NCBI GenBank assembly: GCA_013398175.1
Contig: VZRZ01000578.1
Span: 17,501 to 81,500, forward strand
Direction: 5' to 3'
Source of the DNA: Climacteris rufus
Taxonomy: Eukaryota > Chordata > Aves > Passeriformes > Climacteridae
DNA: 64,000 nucleotides
The notes beneath the pieces are model-generated. The model made no database searches. It was not told the DNA's origin and saw only the letters and a program-made list of their open reading frames with translations. Positions 37,811 through 49,262 of this stretch are shown here, piece by piece (within the stretch, counting starts at the first letter, position 1; each line of letters starts with the position of its first letter). The translations under genes were made by a program, and so were the position numbers.

Positions 37811-38551
37811 TCATAGAATCAAAGAATATGCTGAATTGGAAGGGACATATCAGGATTATGGAGTCCAACTCCTGTCCCTACTCAGGACACCCCAAGAATC
37901 ACAACATGTTCCTGAGACAGTTATCCCAATGCGTCTTGAACTCAGATAGGCTTGGTGCTGTGACCACTTCCTTGGGGAGCCTGTTGCAGTGCCCAGCCAT
38001 GCTCTGCATGAAGAACCTTTTTCTGATATCCAATCTAAACCTCCCTCAAGCTCAGCTTGCTGCCATTCCCTCAGGTCCTGTCACTGGTCACAAGAGTGAA
38101 GAGGTTGGTACCTCCTCTTCTCCTCCTGAAGATGTTGAAGACCACAATAAGGTCTCCCCTCCGTCTCCTCACTCCCAGGTTGAATAGACCAAGTGACATC
38201 AGCTGCTCTTTGTAAGACTCCCCCTCCAGACCCTTCACCATCCTTGTGGCCCTTCTTTGGACACTTGCTAATAGCTTAATGTCTGTTTTATATTGTGGTG
38301 CCCAAAACTGCTGCCAGAACTCAAGGTGAGGCTGCCCCAGTGCAGAGCAGAGCAGGACAATCCCCTCCCTTGCCTGACTGGCAATGCTGTGCCTGATGCA
38401 TCCCAGGACACGGTTGTCCCTTCTGGCTGCCAGGGCACTGACTCATATTCAACTTTCCTCTGACCTGGACCTCCAGGTCCCTTTCTGCAGCACTGCTCTC
38501 CAGCTTCTTGTTCCCTAGTCTGTACCCACAACTAGGTTTGTCCCATTGACC
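37811..38551 (-). mobile_element. CR1 LINE, 5'-truncated 3' portion
   Basis: Read on the + strand, it begins TCATAGAATCAAAGAATATG followed by CTGAATTGGAAGGGAC and GAGTCCAACTCCTG, the reverse complement of the CR1 3' end. It continues through the typical CR1 segments TTGGTGCTGTGACCACTTCC, CTTTTTCTGATATCCAATCT, GACCCTTCACCATCCTTGTG, TATATTGTGGTGCCCAAAAC and CATCCCAGGACACGGTTGTC. Similarity fades just after GTTTGTCCCATT. The copy is therefore about 740 bp, antisense to ARB2A and 5'-truncated, as most CR1 copies are. It ends in the octamer-type tail rather than poly(A). Open frames across it on both strands (for example 38321-38809 on the minus strand) are by-products of the repeat. Confidence 0.93.
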
Positions 38552-41500
38552 TTGAATAACAAAGGAATTTGGGACCGGATTTGTTTTTGCTAATGCTTTT
38601 TGAAATGCACAAGTTTCAGCTTGTGGAACAGGCGTAGCAGATCCTGTGGTGAGGGTTTGCAGCCATAAGGAAATTAAATGATGGTTTGAGCAAAAAAGTA
38701 CTGAAATATACATGTCAGTGTTTGCTGTACTGGGAACAGCTTCTTGGTCACGTTTGACTGTTAGTGGTATATAAAGAAAGCGTGTTTGTGTGTATGTGTG
38801 CATATACACACACGCATATTTGTATGCTTATATTGCCCATTCTAACACAGACCAGATAAATATTTTAGACCACTCTCAGCCTAAATAAATAAACTGACAA
38901 GAATGCACTGGCATCATTAATTGACTTGCTAACATTTGTTGTTATTATCCATTTGCATTATGGTAGCAATCACATGGTAGTGTCTTGTCCTAAAGAGCTT
39001 GCAGTCTGGAAGGATGCTCTAATGGGAAGAGACAGAGGAATGATGAATGATTACAGCACAGTTCATAGCATCATAACTGCATGTCCTTTTTGATTTTTTT
39101 GTGGTTTACTGTAAGTGCCATGTAGACATCCCCTTCCTCAATTCATCCACAGCCCCGTTAGCCTTTCTGCTGAATGGTGGGAGAGGCTGGCAGCAATGAA
39201 ACCCTGAGCACTGGCCACTTTAGGAACAGACTCATGTTTTGAATATTCATCCCTCCTTGTTACCTTGCTATAGATATGCTCAGCCTCATTACATTTTGCT
39301 TCCTCTTAATCATTTGGTGATGTGATATCTCATGCTTCATTCAGCTCAGTCCATGGTGTGAGGCTAGCTGTACATATGCCCCTTGCCCACTTCTTTCCAA
39401 AAGGAGAAGGACAGTGTTTCCTGGAATTTTATACCAAGTATTAATTGCTGGCACCATCCATCATTACTTTCATCTCATTGTACCATGCATATTAATTTTC
39501 TAGTTTGAACCAAAATTGGCATGTTAATTATTAAATAAACAAAGAACTGGAGATGAATAAAAGTTAGGATTACTTGGAAATCCACTTACTTGGAAATATG
39601 TGTTTGTATCCTATGGAATTCGGTGATCAAAGGCACAGCACTTTCTGCATTTCTTTGCAGATACTTTTCTAGAGTTGCGTCATCTCACTAGTTTTATATT
39701 TCATAATCTCTTTGCATTGTTTTAAAATCTACACACTACACAGTGAATCTTTAGATTTCTACCTGAAGAGGATTCTGATCTTTAGCAATTGTTCTCATAC
39801 TTCCATTCACTCATTCTTCCATTCACTCGTTCACTTTGTTGCTCAACTTATATAACTAGGTCTTCTATTTTTGGGGGGGTTTTTTTGTATGCTTATCTGA
39901 ATTCAGTTCTGTTTGTCAGCATTTCTTTGGCAATATGCTGAGTATTGAACTCAGTGCAGTTAACATTATTAGCTCAGGGTGAATTTCAGTATCTTTGTTC
40001 TGCTGTGCAGCATTTTGGTCAATGCAACCAAAGTGGTACTAGATTATTTTTTTCTAAAGTTTCTTTGAATTTGGTACCTGCTAATGTTCATGTATCCTTC
40101 CAAGTGTTTTAGTGCTCTCAATTTTCCTTTCCCCAGTGGTACTGAATGTAGTAAATGTGAATGTAGTAGAATATTTTCTCCCAACACCCACCCAAACAAT
40201 ATTATCTCACAGTCTCCCTAATTAACTGTAGCTGTGTTGTGGCCCTTGTTGCACAGGATGATAAACTGGATTGTCATAATGATCCTTTTTGTGCTACAGT
40301 CTGTGAATCTTGGAAGCTTGTTTTGTACTTCTTTCATGCCTTACTTCTCTTGATAGTTTCTCCCACTTTAATGTCACCTGCAAATTTAATTCATTCCAGA
40401 TAATTAATGAAGATGTTAAATAAAACCATATTTGGCATCTTTCCCTATATCTGGTTACAAATTTCCTTGTGACTCAATAAATTCCTTTGTATTACTATCC
40501 TTTCCTGCATGGTTTCAACTGTTTTAAATTCTGCGAGACAGTGTAACTTATCAGTCAGTTTATTTTTCATTTCAAATTTCAGCTTTGAAAGGAGAAAAAA
40601 AAGCCAAAGCACAGGTCCATATTCAAAGAACATATCACTCGTCCTTTCAGCTGTGTGCAGACAGACTTCAGCCCTTGAGCCTCTCAAAGCTCATGGGCAA
40701 CATCTCTGTGGAACCATCTCCTGAAAATGTGCAGTGCAAACTGTTGATTGTGACACTTAATTTCAGAACCCAGGACAACTGGTTTTCCTGAATTTCTTGC
40801 CTGGCTGTTCATTTCCTCACTGGTTGCAGAAACTTCCCAGAAGTTACAAATTCCATAGAGATGTTTGCTCTCCGAACCATCTCACATTCATCAGAGCTCT
40901 TCAAGACACTGGGGAAATTCATCAATTGTAACAAGAGACATGTCTTCTGTCCTGAACCTCTTAAGTATGTGACAATGCACATTTTTGCCTTATCACCATT
41001 CGTCTGATGGAAACTAATTCAGTCCATCCCTTTTTTGGTGCTCCGAGGTGAATTCCTGAGATGCTGGTACATATGCTGTCCTGCTGCATCAATAAAAAGT
41101 CATGTCTCCTCTTTTCCTTGCCAGACTTACTAGTTTTTCACCCCATCCAGGTTGATGATCTTCAGACTTTGCCTTCTTAATCTTCTTTGAATGTACATCT
41201 TGCTTTTTTATTTTACTTTATGTAATCCACCTGTTTCTGTTTCTTACCAGAAGGCACTGTGTTGCATCAGGACAAAAAAATGAAATTTCTACAATACCAT
41301 TTTATGTAGATGTGGTCATTGCATCTGGCTGTGCATTGATATGGCTGTAGAGTCAAATGATTGAGTACGTTCCTTGTGGAATTTTTTTCCCAGCCCGTAC
41401 AGTATGAAAAAACTGAAATTTTATTTAACTTTGTGTGTTGTTACCTCTCTAGATGGGTTTGGAGAACAGCATAATACTAAAGATTTTACAACGTAGAACA

Positions 41501-44500
41501 TCATCATGGTCTAGAGGTTTACAGTTCTTTTTCAGTAGGATTTAGAAACACTAATAAACAAGAAGAGTAGGAGTTTTCTATTTGCTTATACAATGATAGA
41601 TGTGGGAATATCACATATAGTATGCACTTACAAGTTCTGTGGTGAATTTAGATTATTTCATCTGAAATACTAAGCTGTTCTAAATTCTGGCATTTGTTTT
41701 CCATAAATGGAGCAAAACATTTTAAAAAGGAAGTTGTCTTACTGTTATTTCATACTTTTTGCCATTTCTGTGACACAACCTTATGCTAATAAGACTACAT
41801 AAGTATATTATGTTAATGTTAATTTAAAAGTTAATTATGATGAAAAGTATATGTATAGCTATTGTGTGGAACAGTAGAGATTTTATAAAACTTTAAAGCC
41901 CAGTTTAGTGGATCAATCAGAGGAAATGCAAGTTATTATATTAGGCATTGCAAATCCAGGTGGAGTAAAAGGAACACAAACATTGTGGTAAAGGGATTTC
42001 TCAAACTGTGGTACTATAAGAACCAGCTGGAATTTACATTTTGTCTTAGAACTTTCTTTAATTTAATCAAGATGTGTTAGATAGCTGTTTCAGTATAGTA
42101 GTGAAGTATTTTAATATTAATAATAGCATGACTACCAGTGTTTAAATGTTAAAATAATGCTATTTAAGGGCTTTGATTGAATGTGATATGAAATAAAAAT
42201 ATGAGTAGATTTTGCACATATATTAATTGAGATAATTGTGCTTTTAATGCTGCAGAATTGAACTGAGATTTTAATGCAATGTGTCAAAAGCACAGGAGTA
42301 AAATTACCTCATAAATACCTGAAAAATAAATAGTTTAATTAGTTATTTTTCTCTTTTCCATTTCCAAGGCAAATTAAGTCTAATAATGAATCTCAGTATC
42401 CTGCAGTATCAAGATAGAAAGGGCATGAGGTTTTTACCTTGATTAAGCAGAGGCATTTTATTTGCTTGTCAGTATCTGGATTATATTTTGTCCTAGAGTG
42501 GCTCTAGACACCTGACAGGAGCATTATATCTTAAAAAAATTCAAAACAAAATAACCCCAGCCACCCCCCTCTCAGTCCCTACCCCTGCGGGCATGTAACT
42601 GCCAGCGGTTTACAAGGTGTTAAAGTACAGCAATTATATTATCTCATCCTTTAAAAAAAAGGCGCATTGTTAATTTAACCCTCAGTAATCTTACTTCATC
42701 TCACCACCATTGCAGTCTACAGCCTTGGCAGTTTTTTTTCCTAAACCAGCTGTTGAAAATAACCTAGTTTAAAGAGTTCACAGCTGAACGTGAGGGATTC
42801 ATCATTATATATTTACTGTCTGAGGCTGATATAGCTGTAAGGTTTTTCAGATGCCATTGATCTATTGCGCATGTTCCCTCCCTGGGTTGCAGGACGTGCT
42901 TCTATTTGCATAAGGCCCTGGGCAAGGTTCTTTCTTGCATTGATTGGCCTGTCCAAGGGAGCCTGATGTGCTCCTGCATTGATCACCCTGTCTTTTCTTG
43001 GAAGGCAGTGTTACGCCGAGTTCATCTCAAACATTCTAGGAAAACTCTATTGCAGAGGTCGCAATTTTATTCAGATGTTCCTTTGAGTATAGGCCTTTTT
43101 TTTTTTTTTCCCAGAGTAACTTGCTTTGGTTTTGGTTTTTATTTTATTTTGATGTGTTTCTGCAGTTATAGCACAGATTGTCCTGAAAAGCTACAATACA
43201 TTTACATCAATTATTCTGTGCTGTGGGTTTTTTTTTCCTTTAAAATAATGCCTATAGCTTCCAGCAAAAATCAAAACTACTCTGTCTTCAAAGAGTTCAC
43301 AGTTATAACTGGAGAATTAATCTAAGAATCTGTGTGCAGGTGTCTTAGCTTAGATTAATATTGTCAGTTTGTAACTTGCATGATTTGTACTAAATTTTCT
43401 TCAGTGTTAGAAAAACAATTCTAAAATGGCACCTTCAGCATAAAACTGTGGTCAGATTTTGGTTTTCCAGAGGTATACTCCAAAATGGATTGTACAAATA
43501 AATTCCTGAGCAGTCCAATGACTGATTGGCTCAGTGTTGATTAGAGAGGACAAATGCTTCCCTACAGTATTCTTGGATTACCAACATGATGTGTTGGGGG
43601 CTGTCTTTCCAAACCCAGGTTTAGCATTTGGGTTCTTGACTCACCCTGGTAGGGGTTGGAGCTTTTCAATGTCTGCTGCAATAATAAACCATAACCAGGA
43701 GCTCTGAAATCCATCCACCTCTGCACTCTCTGAAAGCAACATATTTGCCTACATGCATAATTATAGGCAGGGTGCCTGTTATTATTGTTTACCAAACTTA
43801 TTTCTGTGGTCAGAAAATTATTTTGTGCATACACTTTGCTTGTAGGTAAGGTGAAAAGTGTTTATACCCAAAGGGTGGCTCATATCTGATGAATAAGCTG
43901 ACATATGAACTTTACCAAGCACGTGATAGTATTGCATGTTGGTGAAAAACAAAATGCTATGAAAGAGTTCCTCTCCTACAGAGAAACAGAACAGAGAGCA
44001 TCACAGAGATGTTCCTTGATTACTTTTAGAAAATTTGCCTGTGCATATTTTTGTGGATGTTGTAGAATTTTCTTCAAAAGAAATAAGTTTTCAGAGATAC
44101 ACAGCTGAGGTCGTGTTGACACAATAACATAAATTGTGAAAGCTTTTTTTTAATCTCTTGAATAATAGTTTCATGTCTTTCTCAGAAGCAATAATGCTTC
44201 GCATTGCATTGTGAGACTCTGGCCTAGGGAACATATTCCTTTGGTCATTTGGTAAAACAAAACTCAGATAAGTATAATTCAGGTAGCATATATGAAATTT
44301 CATCTTCATTATCATGCAAATGTGGTGAGAATGTAACATTTCCCAAGATGTCATTTGACTATTAGGATCTTTAGAAAATGGTCTCTCAAAGCCACAAAGC
44401 TAATATTCCAGAAGAAAGCTATATAATACCTAAAAAATGTCTATTCTACATGAATAATAAATGTAGTAGGACAGGCCATTATTAAAATCACAAAAGAATG

Positions 44501-46300
44501 TGTTGACCTATTGGAACAAGGATCTTTTTTGATTTTTGCATCAATGATGAATTTTGAGCTTTCCGTAGTGTAGAGGATGAACATGCAAATACAGATTTCA
44601 AAAAACTGCAGGGGAAAAAGCAATAGGATCATAACTGGAAATCTGATCTATTTTGTTTCAGTACATCAATTATATTGTCGGGTATTTATACCAACAACTA
44701 TTTAGTTATACATAATGATATCTTAGGCAAGCGTTACATATTTTGTGTGTCTGCATTGTGCACATACTGTGCATCTGCAACTCTTTCCATTTATCTTAAA
44801 CTCTCTTGTGCTGATATTCAAGCTAATGAATGTAGAAGATGAGCATGAGCTAAACATGGACTAATCTCTTAAATGGGGAGTGGAATTTGATTTTAATTCT
44901 GAAATTAAAGAAGAGCCTGAGTGTCTCATCCCATTATCTGTGCTATTCAGTTGAAGAAAAACACTGTACTTGTTTGTACGTGTGAACTATGCAGGGCATC
45001 AAGACCCAAAAAATTTCTGATAGCAAAAGAGATCTTTTGCAAGTAGTTTCAATTTTGAAAGATTCAGACATGATTGTTTATAAGCAATTAAAATGAAGAA
45101 AATAAATCTGATCTCTTACTTCAGGTAGAAGTAGTCTCTGGGAAAAAAATGTATCCATAGCACGCATAGCATTGTGCTGTTGAACAAAGAGGACACCGTA
45201 GAAAAACATGATGAAGATGTACATAGGTAATTCCAGACTTTCAGATACCCTCCATAGATGCTGTGTAGTGAGATTTTTCTTGGCAGATATTTGCAGCCCC
45301 AAGTGATAATCTGGATGTGTTGAAATAAGTGTTTTGAATGAGTTTTAATAATTCCTTGATTGCTGGGCATTAGGAATACAAGCAAGTCCTTTTGCTCGGT
45401 CTGAGTAAAATAGAACAGCACAATGTAAAAACTGATACTTTTAAGTTTTTCCTGTTTTCCACAGCATAAAGTGACATTTTTTGATGCAGGCCTGATAAAG
45501 AATGAAATTTCAGAGTCTGTGGTGATTTCAAAGTCGGTGGGTTTGGCTTGGTTTTTTGGTTTTTGGTTTTTTTAGTTTGTAAAACTGTAGTATTTATAGA
45601 CTGGAAAAATTACAGAAGATGTCTGAAGTGTCATTTCTCTCCCATGTCACTGAGACATTTTCATTTTACAAGTGCATTACTGAAGTTAAGAGGTAGTTCT
45701 ATGCTGTTTTGCTAGAGAGACCTTTACAAAGTCCAGATACTGCTAATGTGACAGATACCATGCAGCAATTAATAATGTTTTTTGCTGCTTCATTCCTACC
45801 TACACAAATGGTACATATGTGGTATCTCCACTCAAAACCTTTTGATGATCTAACTGGCACGCTTCCATCACTTGTGAGATACTCCAAGTGCATTTTTTAA
45901 AAGTCACTGAACTTTATTTATGCTAAATTTTTTTGAGATAAAATGAGGTGTTTAAACGACAAAGACTTGATCAAGAACTCCTCGACACTTGTGATCTGGT
46001 AAAGCAGTTCAGAGGAGGGAATTGATAGAGCCTCCCTGTCTCACTCCAGAAATGCTAATTTTCTGTCATGTTCGTATTTTGAGAGGCTGCTCTGAGCATG
46101 ATACAGACTGCTTACCACCAGATTTAGTGGGGTCACAGTTTTAGCCCTACTTATTGCTGAAAGGGTAATGAGTGTTGTTGTTCCTAACAATAGTGTGTAA
46201 TAAAGGCAAAACAATTAGAATCATCCTGCTCTGCAGACTCTCCTGTTGCTTCCTACCACCTTTTTTTCCTCCACGAGAAAAACCCCAGAGCAATTGTCCT
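38552..46300 (+). other. ARB2A: ARB2A intron, central part
   Basis: This is intronic DNA. It holds a small TG/CA tract at 38787-38815, a duplicated TTCCATTCACTC motif at about 39802-39832, an old CR1/L3-like fragment near 40340-40470, a 17-base-class poly-T run near 43098 and a GGTTTTT-type low-complexity patch at 45545-45577. I saw no exon. The 139-codon open frame at 42906-43325 is low-complexity and phenylalanine-rich at its centre because of the T-runs, and is not a gene. Confidence 0.65.
40340..40470 (-). mobile_element. Ancient CR1/L3-like LINE fragment
   Basis: TTTAATGTCACCTGCAAATT, then CATTCCAGATAATTAATGAA, then GATGTTAAATAAAACCA resembles the reverse complement of the reverse-transcriptase part of CR1/L3 LINEs, in which the words for TCATCTGCAAATTT, CCAGATCATTGATAAA and GATGTTAAATAG occur in this order. 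It is strongly diverged and the ends are not defined. Confidence 0.5.
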
Positions 46301-46301
46301 A

Positions 46302-46379
46302 TTTAAGTAGAGGCTAAGTCCTTTTTTTTTTTTTTTNTTTAAAGTAGGGGCAAACCCTTTTTTTTTTTTTTTTTTTTTT
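46302..46379. repeat. Duplicated 20-base unit plus poly-T, containing the ambiguous base
   Basis: TTTAAGTAGAGGCTAAGTCC (about 46302-46321) precedes a run of 15 T, N and TTT. The similar TTTAAAGTAGGGGCAAACCC (46338-46357) precedes a run of 22 T (46358-46379). This reads as a tandem duplication of a flank plus poly-T, or as an assembly error around a long homopolymer. The N at 46337 supports local base-calling trouble. Confidence 0.7.
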
Positions 46380-46680
46380 GGCTGGGCAAAGCTGATTTTT
46401 ATTGAATTGCATAGAAAATAGTGATGTTTCATTATTGGCATTGCTTTGAATTGCATTTCTTGTATATGTACGCAATATATTTTTATATTTTGCAATATTC
46501 TCCTAAGAAAGATCTAAGTGAAGTTTTTACTCTAATTGTGAAGCAAGTGCTACAGAAAAAAAAAAAATTTGAAATTTCAGTGTCACTGTATTTGGTAGAT
46601 TCACATGAACTTGTGGAAAGGGATAGCAAGTCTGTTGTTTGCAATTGCACAAAATTAAATTTGTATAGCATTCCTTGAGA
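46358..46680 (-). pseudogene. Candidate retrocopy of an mRNA 3' end, poly(A)-tailed
   Basis: On the minus strand the sequence reads ...ATGCAATTCAATAAAAATCA, then GCTTTGCCCAGCC, then a run of 22 A. An AATAAA signal (46398-46403 on the + strand as TTTATT) lies 18 bases before the poly(A), the spacing expected of a real mRNA 3' end copied into DNA. The body to the right is AT-rich and UTR-like, and the parent gene is not recognisable. The right-hand boundary (about 46680) is a guess and no target duplication was found. The sequence could instead be a chance AATAAA beside a poly-T tract. Confidence 0.5.
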
Positions 46681-49086
46681 TACCTTACTTTGAATTTAAA
46701 AGTCTTTCTGCCTTCTGCTTCTCTTTCATATAGACTAAAAGGTAAATTTGTGCAGCTTAAACAAATATTTTTGAATCAGGTATTTCAGGATCTGCCTGCA
46801 TTCAGTAAGCCAAATGCATACATGCCACAGTGTGCTGTTCTGTCATCTCCCTGCATACAACTCATACATCTCCACACAAGATTACATGTTGTACATAGTA
46901 TCAGTATAAATTTCATAATAAATTTTAGCAGAGTAATTTTCTATAGCATCAAAGACCTATTGATGCTGTTAATACAGGAGGTGTGTTTCAGTCCTTCCCT
47001 GCTTCGTCCTGACCTCTCATATATCGACACACTCCCCTTCAATTACTCCTCTTCCACCCAGATGTATCCCAAGTGAAAGTTTCCAGCCTGTCAGCAGCAA
47101 ACACTTGGTGCATACCCTTGCACAGCAGCCTGCATCCATCCCTTTCCTCCCTTTTCTGCAAAGCCAGGGCACCCCAGACACCTGCTTCAAACAACAGAAG
47201 TGCCAAGGTCCCCAAAAAAGCCTCCATTTTGATTTTAGCCCTCCTTGCAGTGCAGGGTTAATGAGTAATACTCAGGGTCTTTGGGTTCCTCTTTTCTTTT
47301 GCTGGTGTCATTCATGCCACACAGATGCCTGTGCAGGGCTGTGCCTTGCCCATGTACTCCCTGTCCTCAAGCAAGCCATGCATGGCCTGAGCTTTGAGTA
47401 AATAACAACTGCTTTCCTCTGCAAAATTAACTTCTGCCGGCCAGCCTAAAGTGTAACCTCCTATTACATTTTCTGCAGTAGGTTGACATCCTTAGGCACA
47501 AGGGATGAAGCAGTGCTGTGGCAAGCAATCTTGTCTTTTCTTCTTTTCCTTTAAATAGCTGTTAGCATCTTTGTGTGACAGGGTAGTAATAAAAATTTTC
47601 CTAGCATCTGTAATATCTAAGTTCACTTTTTGTGTTCTGCCCGCAAAATGTTTTGTGCTGAGCTGAACCGTGCTGAGGTTTCGGATGGGCTTGCCAGGTG
47701 GTAGCACCACCTCCTAAAATATTTATTGATAATAGCCATAGATGCAGCATCTGCTGTAAAATGCAGTTGAATTTTGTCAGTTCCTATTGATAACTTTTTC
47801 AGAATGCTAAATTACTGCTAAAATCTTTAAAAAAAACCCTTCCAAATGTTGATATTAAGCCTAAATTTGTATATTGCATTTAGAGATTTTAATGAATCTT
47901 ACACAATAAAGTTTTGTCGGCAATTGTGCCCTAATAGTTATTTTAAGGTGTCTAAACACACATGTACTGTCATTCTGAACTTTGTGTTTCCAAGCATTTG
48001 TCTCTTGAACTAATACATATTTGCTGCCTTCAAATTAAATAGGAATCAATTTATAATATGTATTGTGATCTTTTTGTAGAAGCCTAATTATGTACATTTC
48101 TTTCTAAAATTCAAGGATTGGAATAAATGTCTATTAATGCTGTAAGTGAGAAAACAGAGTACAAACATCTTGTGATCTGAATATATTTATAAATAGCCAC
48201 TTGCACTTTTTATGCAAATGAAATTGGGTAACACTGTCAGGCTGCAATTGTTTAATTTTTTTTTTATACTATTAGAAGAATGGTTTATTTGACATTTCAT
48301 ATAGGTCTTTTTATATGTTTGAGGCTTTTTCCATGCACCTATAACTGGTGCTGTCCTGTATTGTTCTTTTATACCTTGTGTCTTTGTTTCCTTATTTTGT
48401 TGCCTGTACTTTATGGACGATGAGAATGCTAATGAACATATGACGCATACCATCAGTCACAGGATGAACAGATAGCTTTCTCTCTTTGTCAAATGTTTAT
48501 GCAGTAAAATGAAAAATTAAACAAACCCAGCATTGATTCCATTGTAATTTCAGCTTAAATAAAATACCTACCGAGGTTTTTTAGAATTTTTCCAACCAGA
48601 GAGAAAATTTTGAGAGTGCTGGGAGACTATTTTTATATCCCAAGAGTAAAGTTTGAGGTAATTTGCTAGAAGGCATAGAAGTTATCTTAAAAAATTGTTG
48701 ATACTGGACTTTTAAAAAGTCTAAAATAGTTTTAACCTTCAATTAACAAAAAAACGGGGGGAAGATGTCAAAACACTCATTACCAGTTTAATTATAATTT
48801 CTGATTAATTCAAAGCCTTATGGCTGTGTTCTGGACACTCCAATTTAGCCATTCAGCCCGTGCTGCCTGTATTGTGTATTCAGCAGTTCCTGTTACACAT
48901 CTTCACAGTGAGTGATTCTGCCGAGCTTTCTGACACCCGTTTTCATGCATGGCCTACTACGTTACACTGAATTTTTTTTATTTTTTTTTCTGTGCTGCCT
49001 GCAACGTTGAAGATGCCTTGAACATGTCAGGCTCAGGGCGTGTGTGCATGCATACGTGTGCATGTACACGGGCACAGAATAACAAG
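46681..49086 (+). other. ARB2A: ARB2A intron before CpG island
   Basis: This is intronic DNA. A modestly GC-richer stretch lies at about 46980-47400 with overlapping short open frames and no recognisable product. The rest (47700-48950) is AT-rich. No transposon or exon was recognised. Confidence 0.65.
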
Positions 49087-49262
49087 GAGCATGCACTCGC
49101 GGTCGCACGGGTGGTGCGGGATGCGGGCCGCCTTCCCGCAGCATCCCGGCGTGCCCGCACCCAGCCCGCACCCACGCGTGCCAGGGAGCGCGGTGCTCCC
49201 TCCCGCAGGCAGTCCCCGCGATGCTGCGGGGGGGCTCGGCAGCCCGTGACACTAGAGGGCAC
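49087..49262. promoter_or_regulatory. Small intronic CpG island with CTCF-like site
   Basis: Roughly two dozen CpG dinucleotides fall in about 200 bases (GGTCGCACGGGTGGTGCGGG through CCCGCGATGCTGCGGG), in strong contrast to the AT-rich, CpG-poor intron around it. The right edge carries ACACTAGAGGGCAC (49249-49262), which fits the CTCF core CCASYAGRKGGCRS at 13 of 14 positions on the + strand. No TATA box or recognisable first exon lies nearby. It may be an orphan CpG island, an alternative promoter or an insulator-type site. Open frames on both strands here are a consequence of GC content. Confidence 0.6.

Noticed and set aside
38321..38809. 162-codon open frame on the minus strand
   Set aside because: About half of it lies in the CR1 3' region (37811-38551), where the frame is a by-product of the repeat; the remainder has no recognisable protein.
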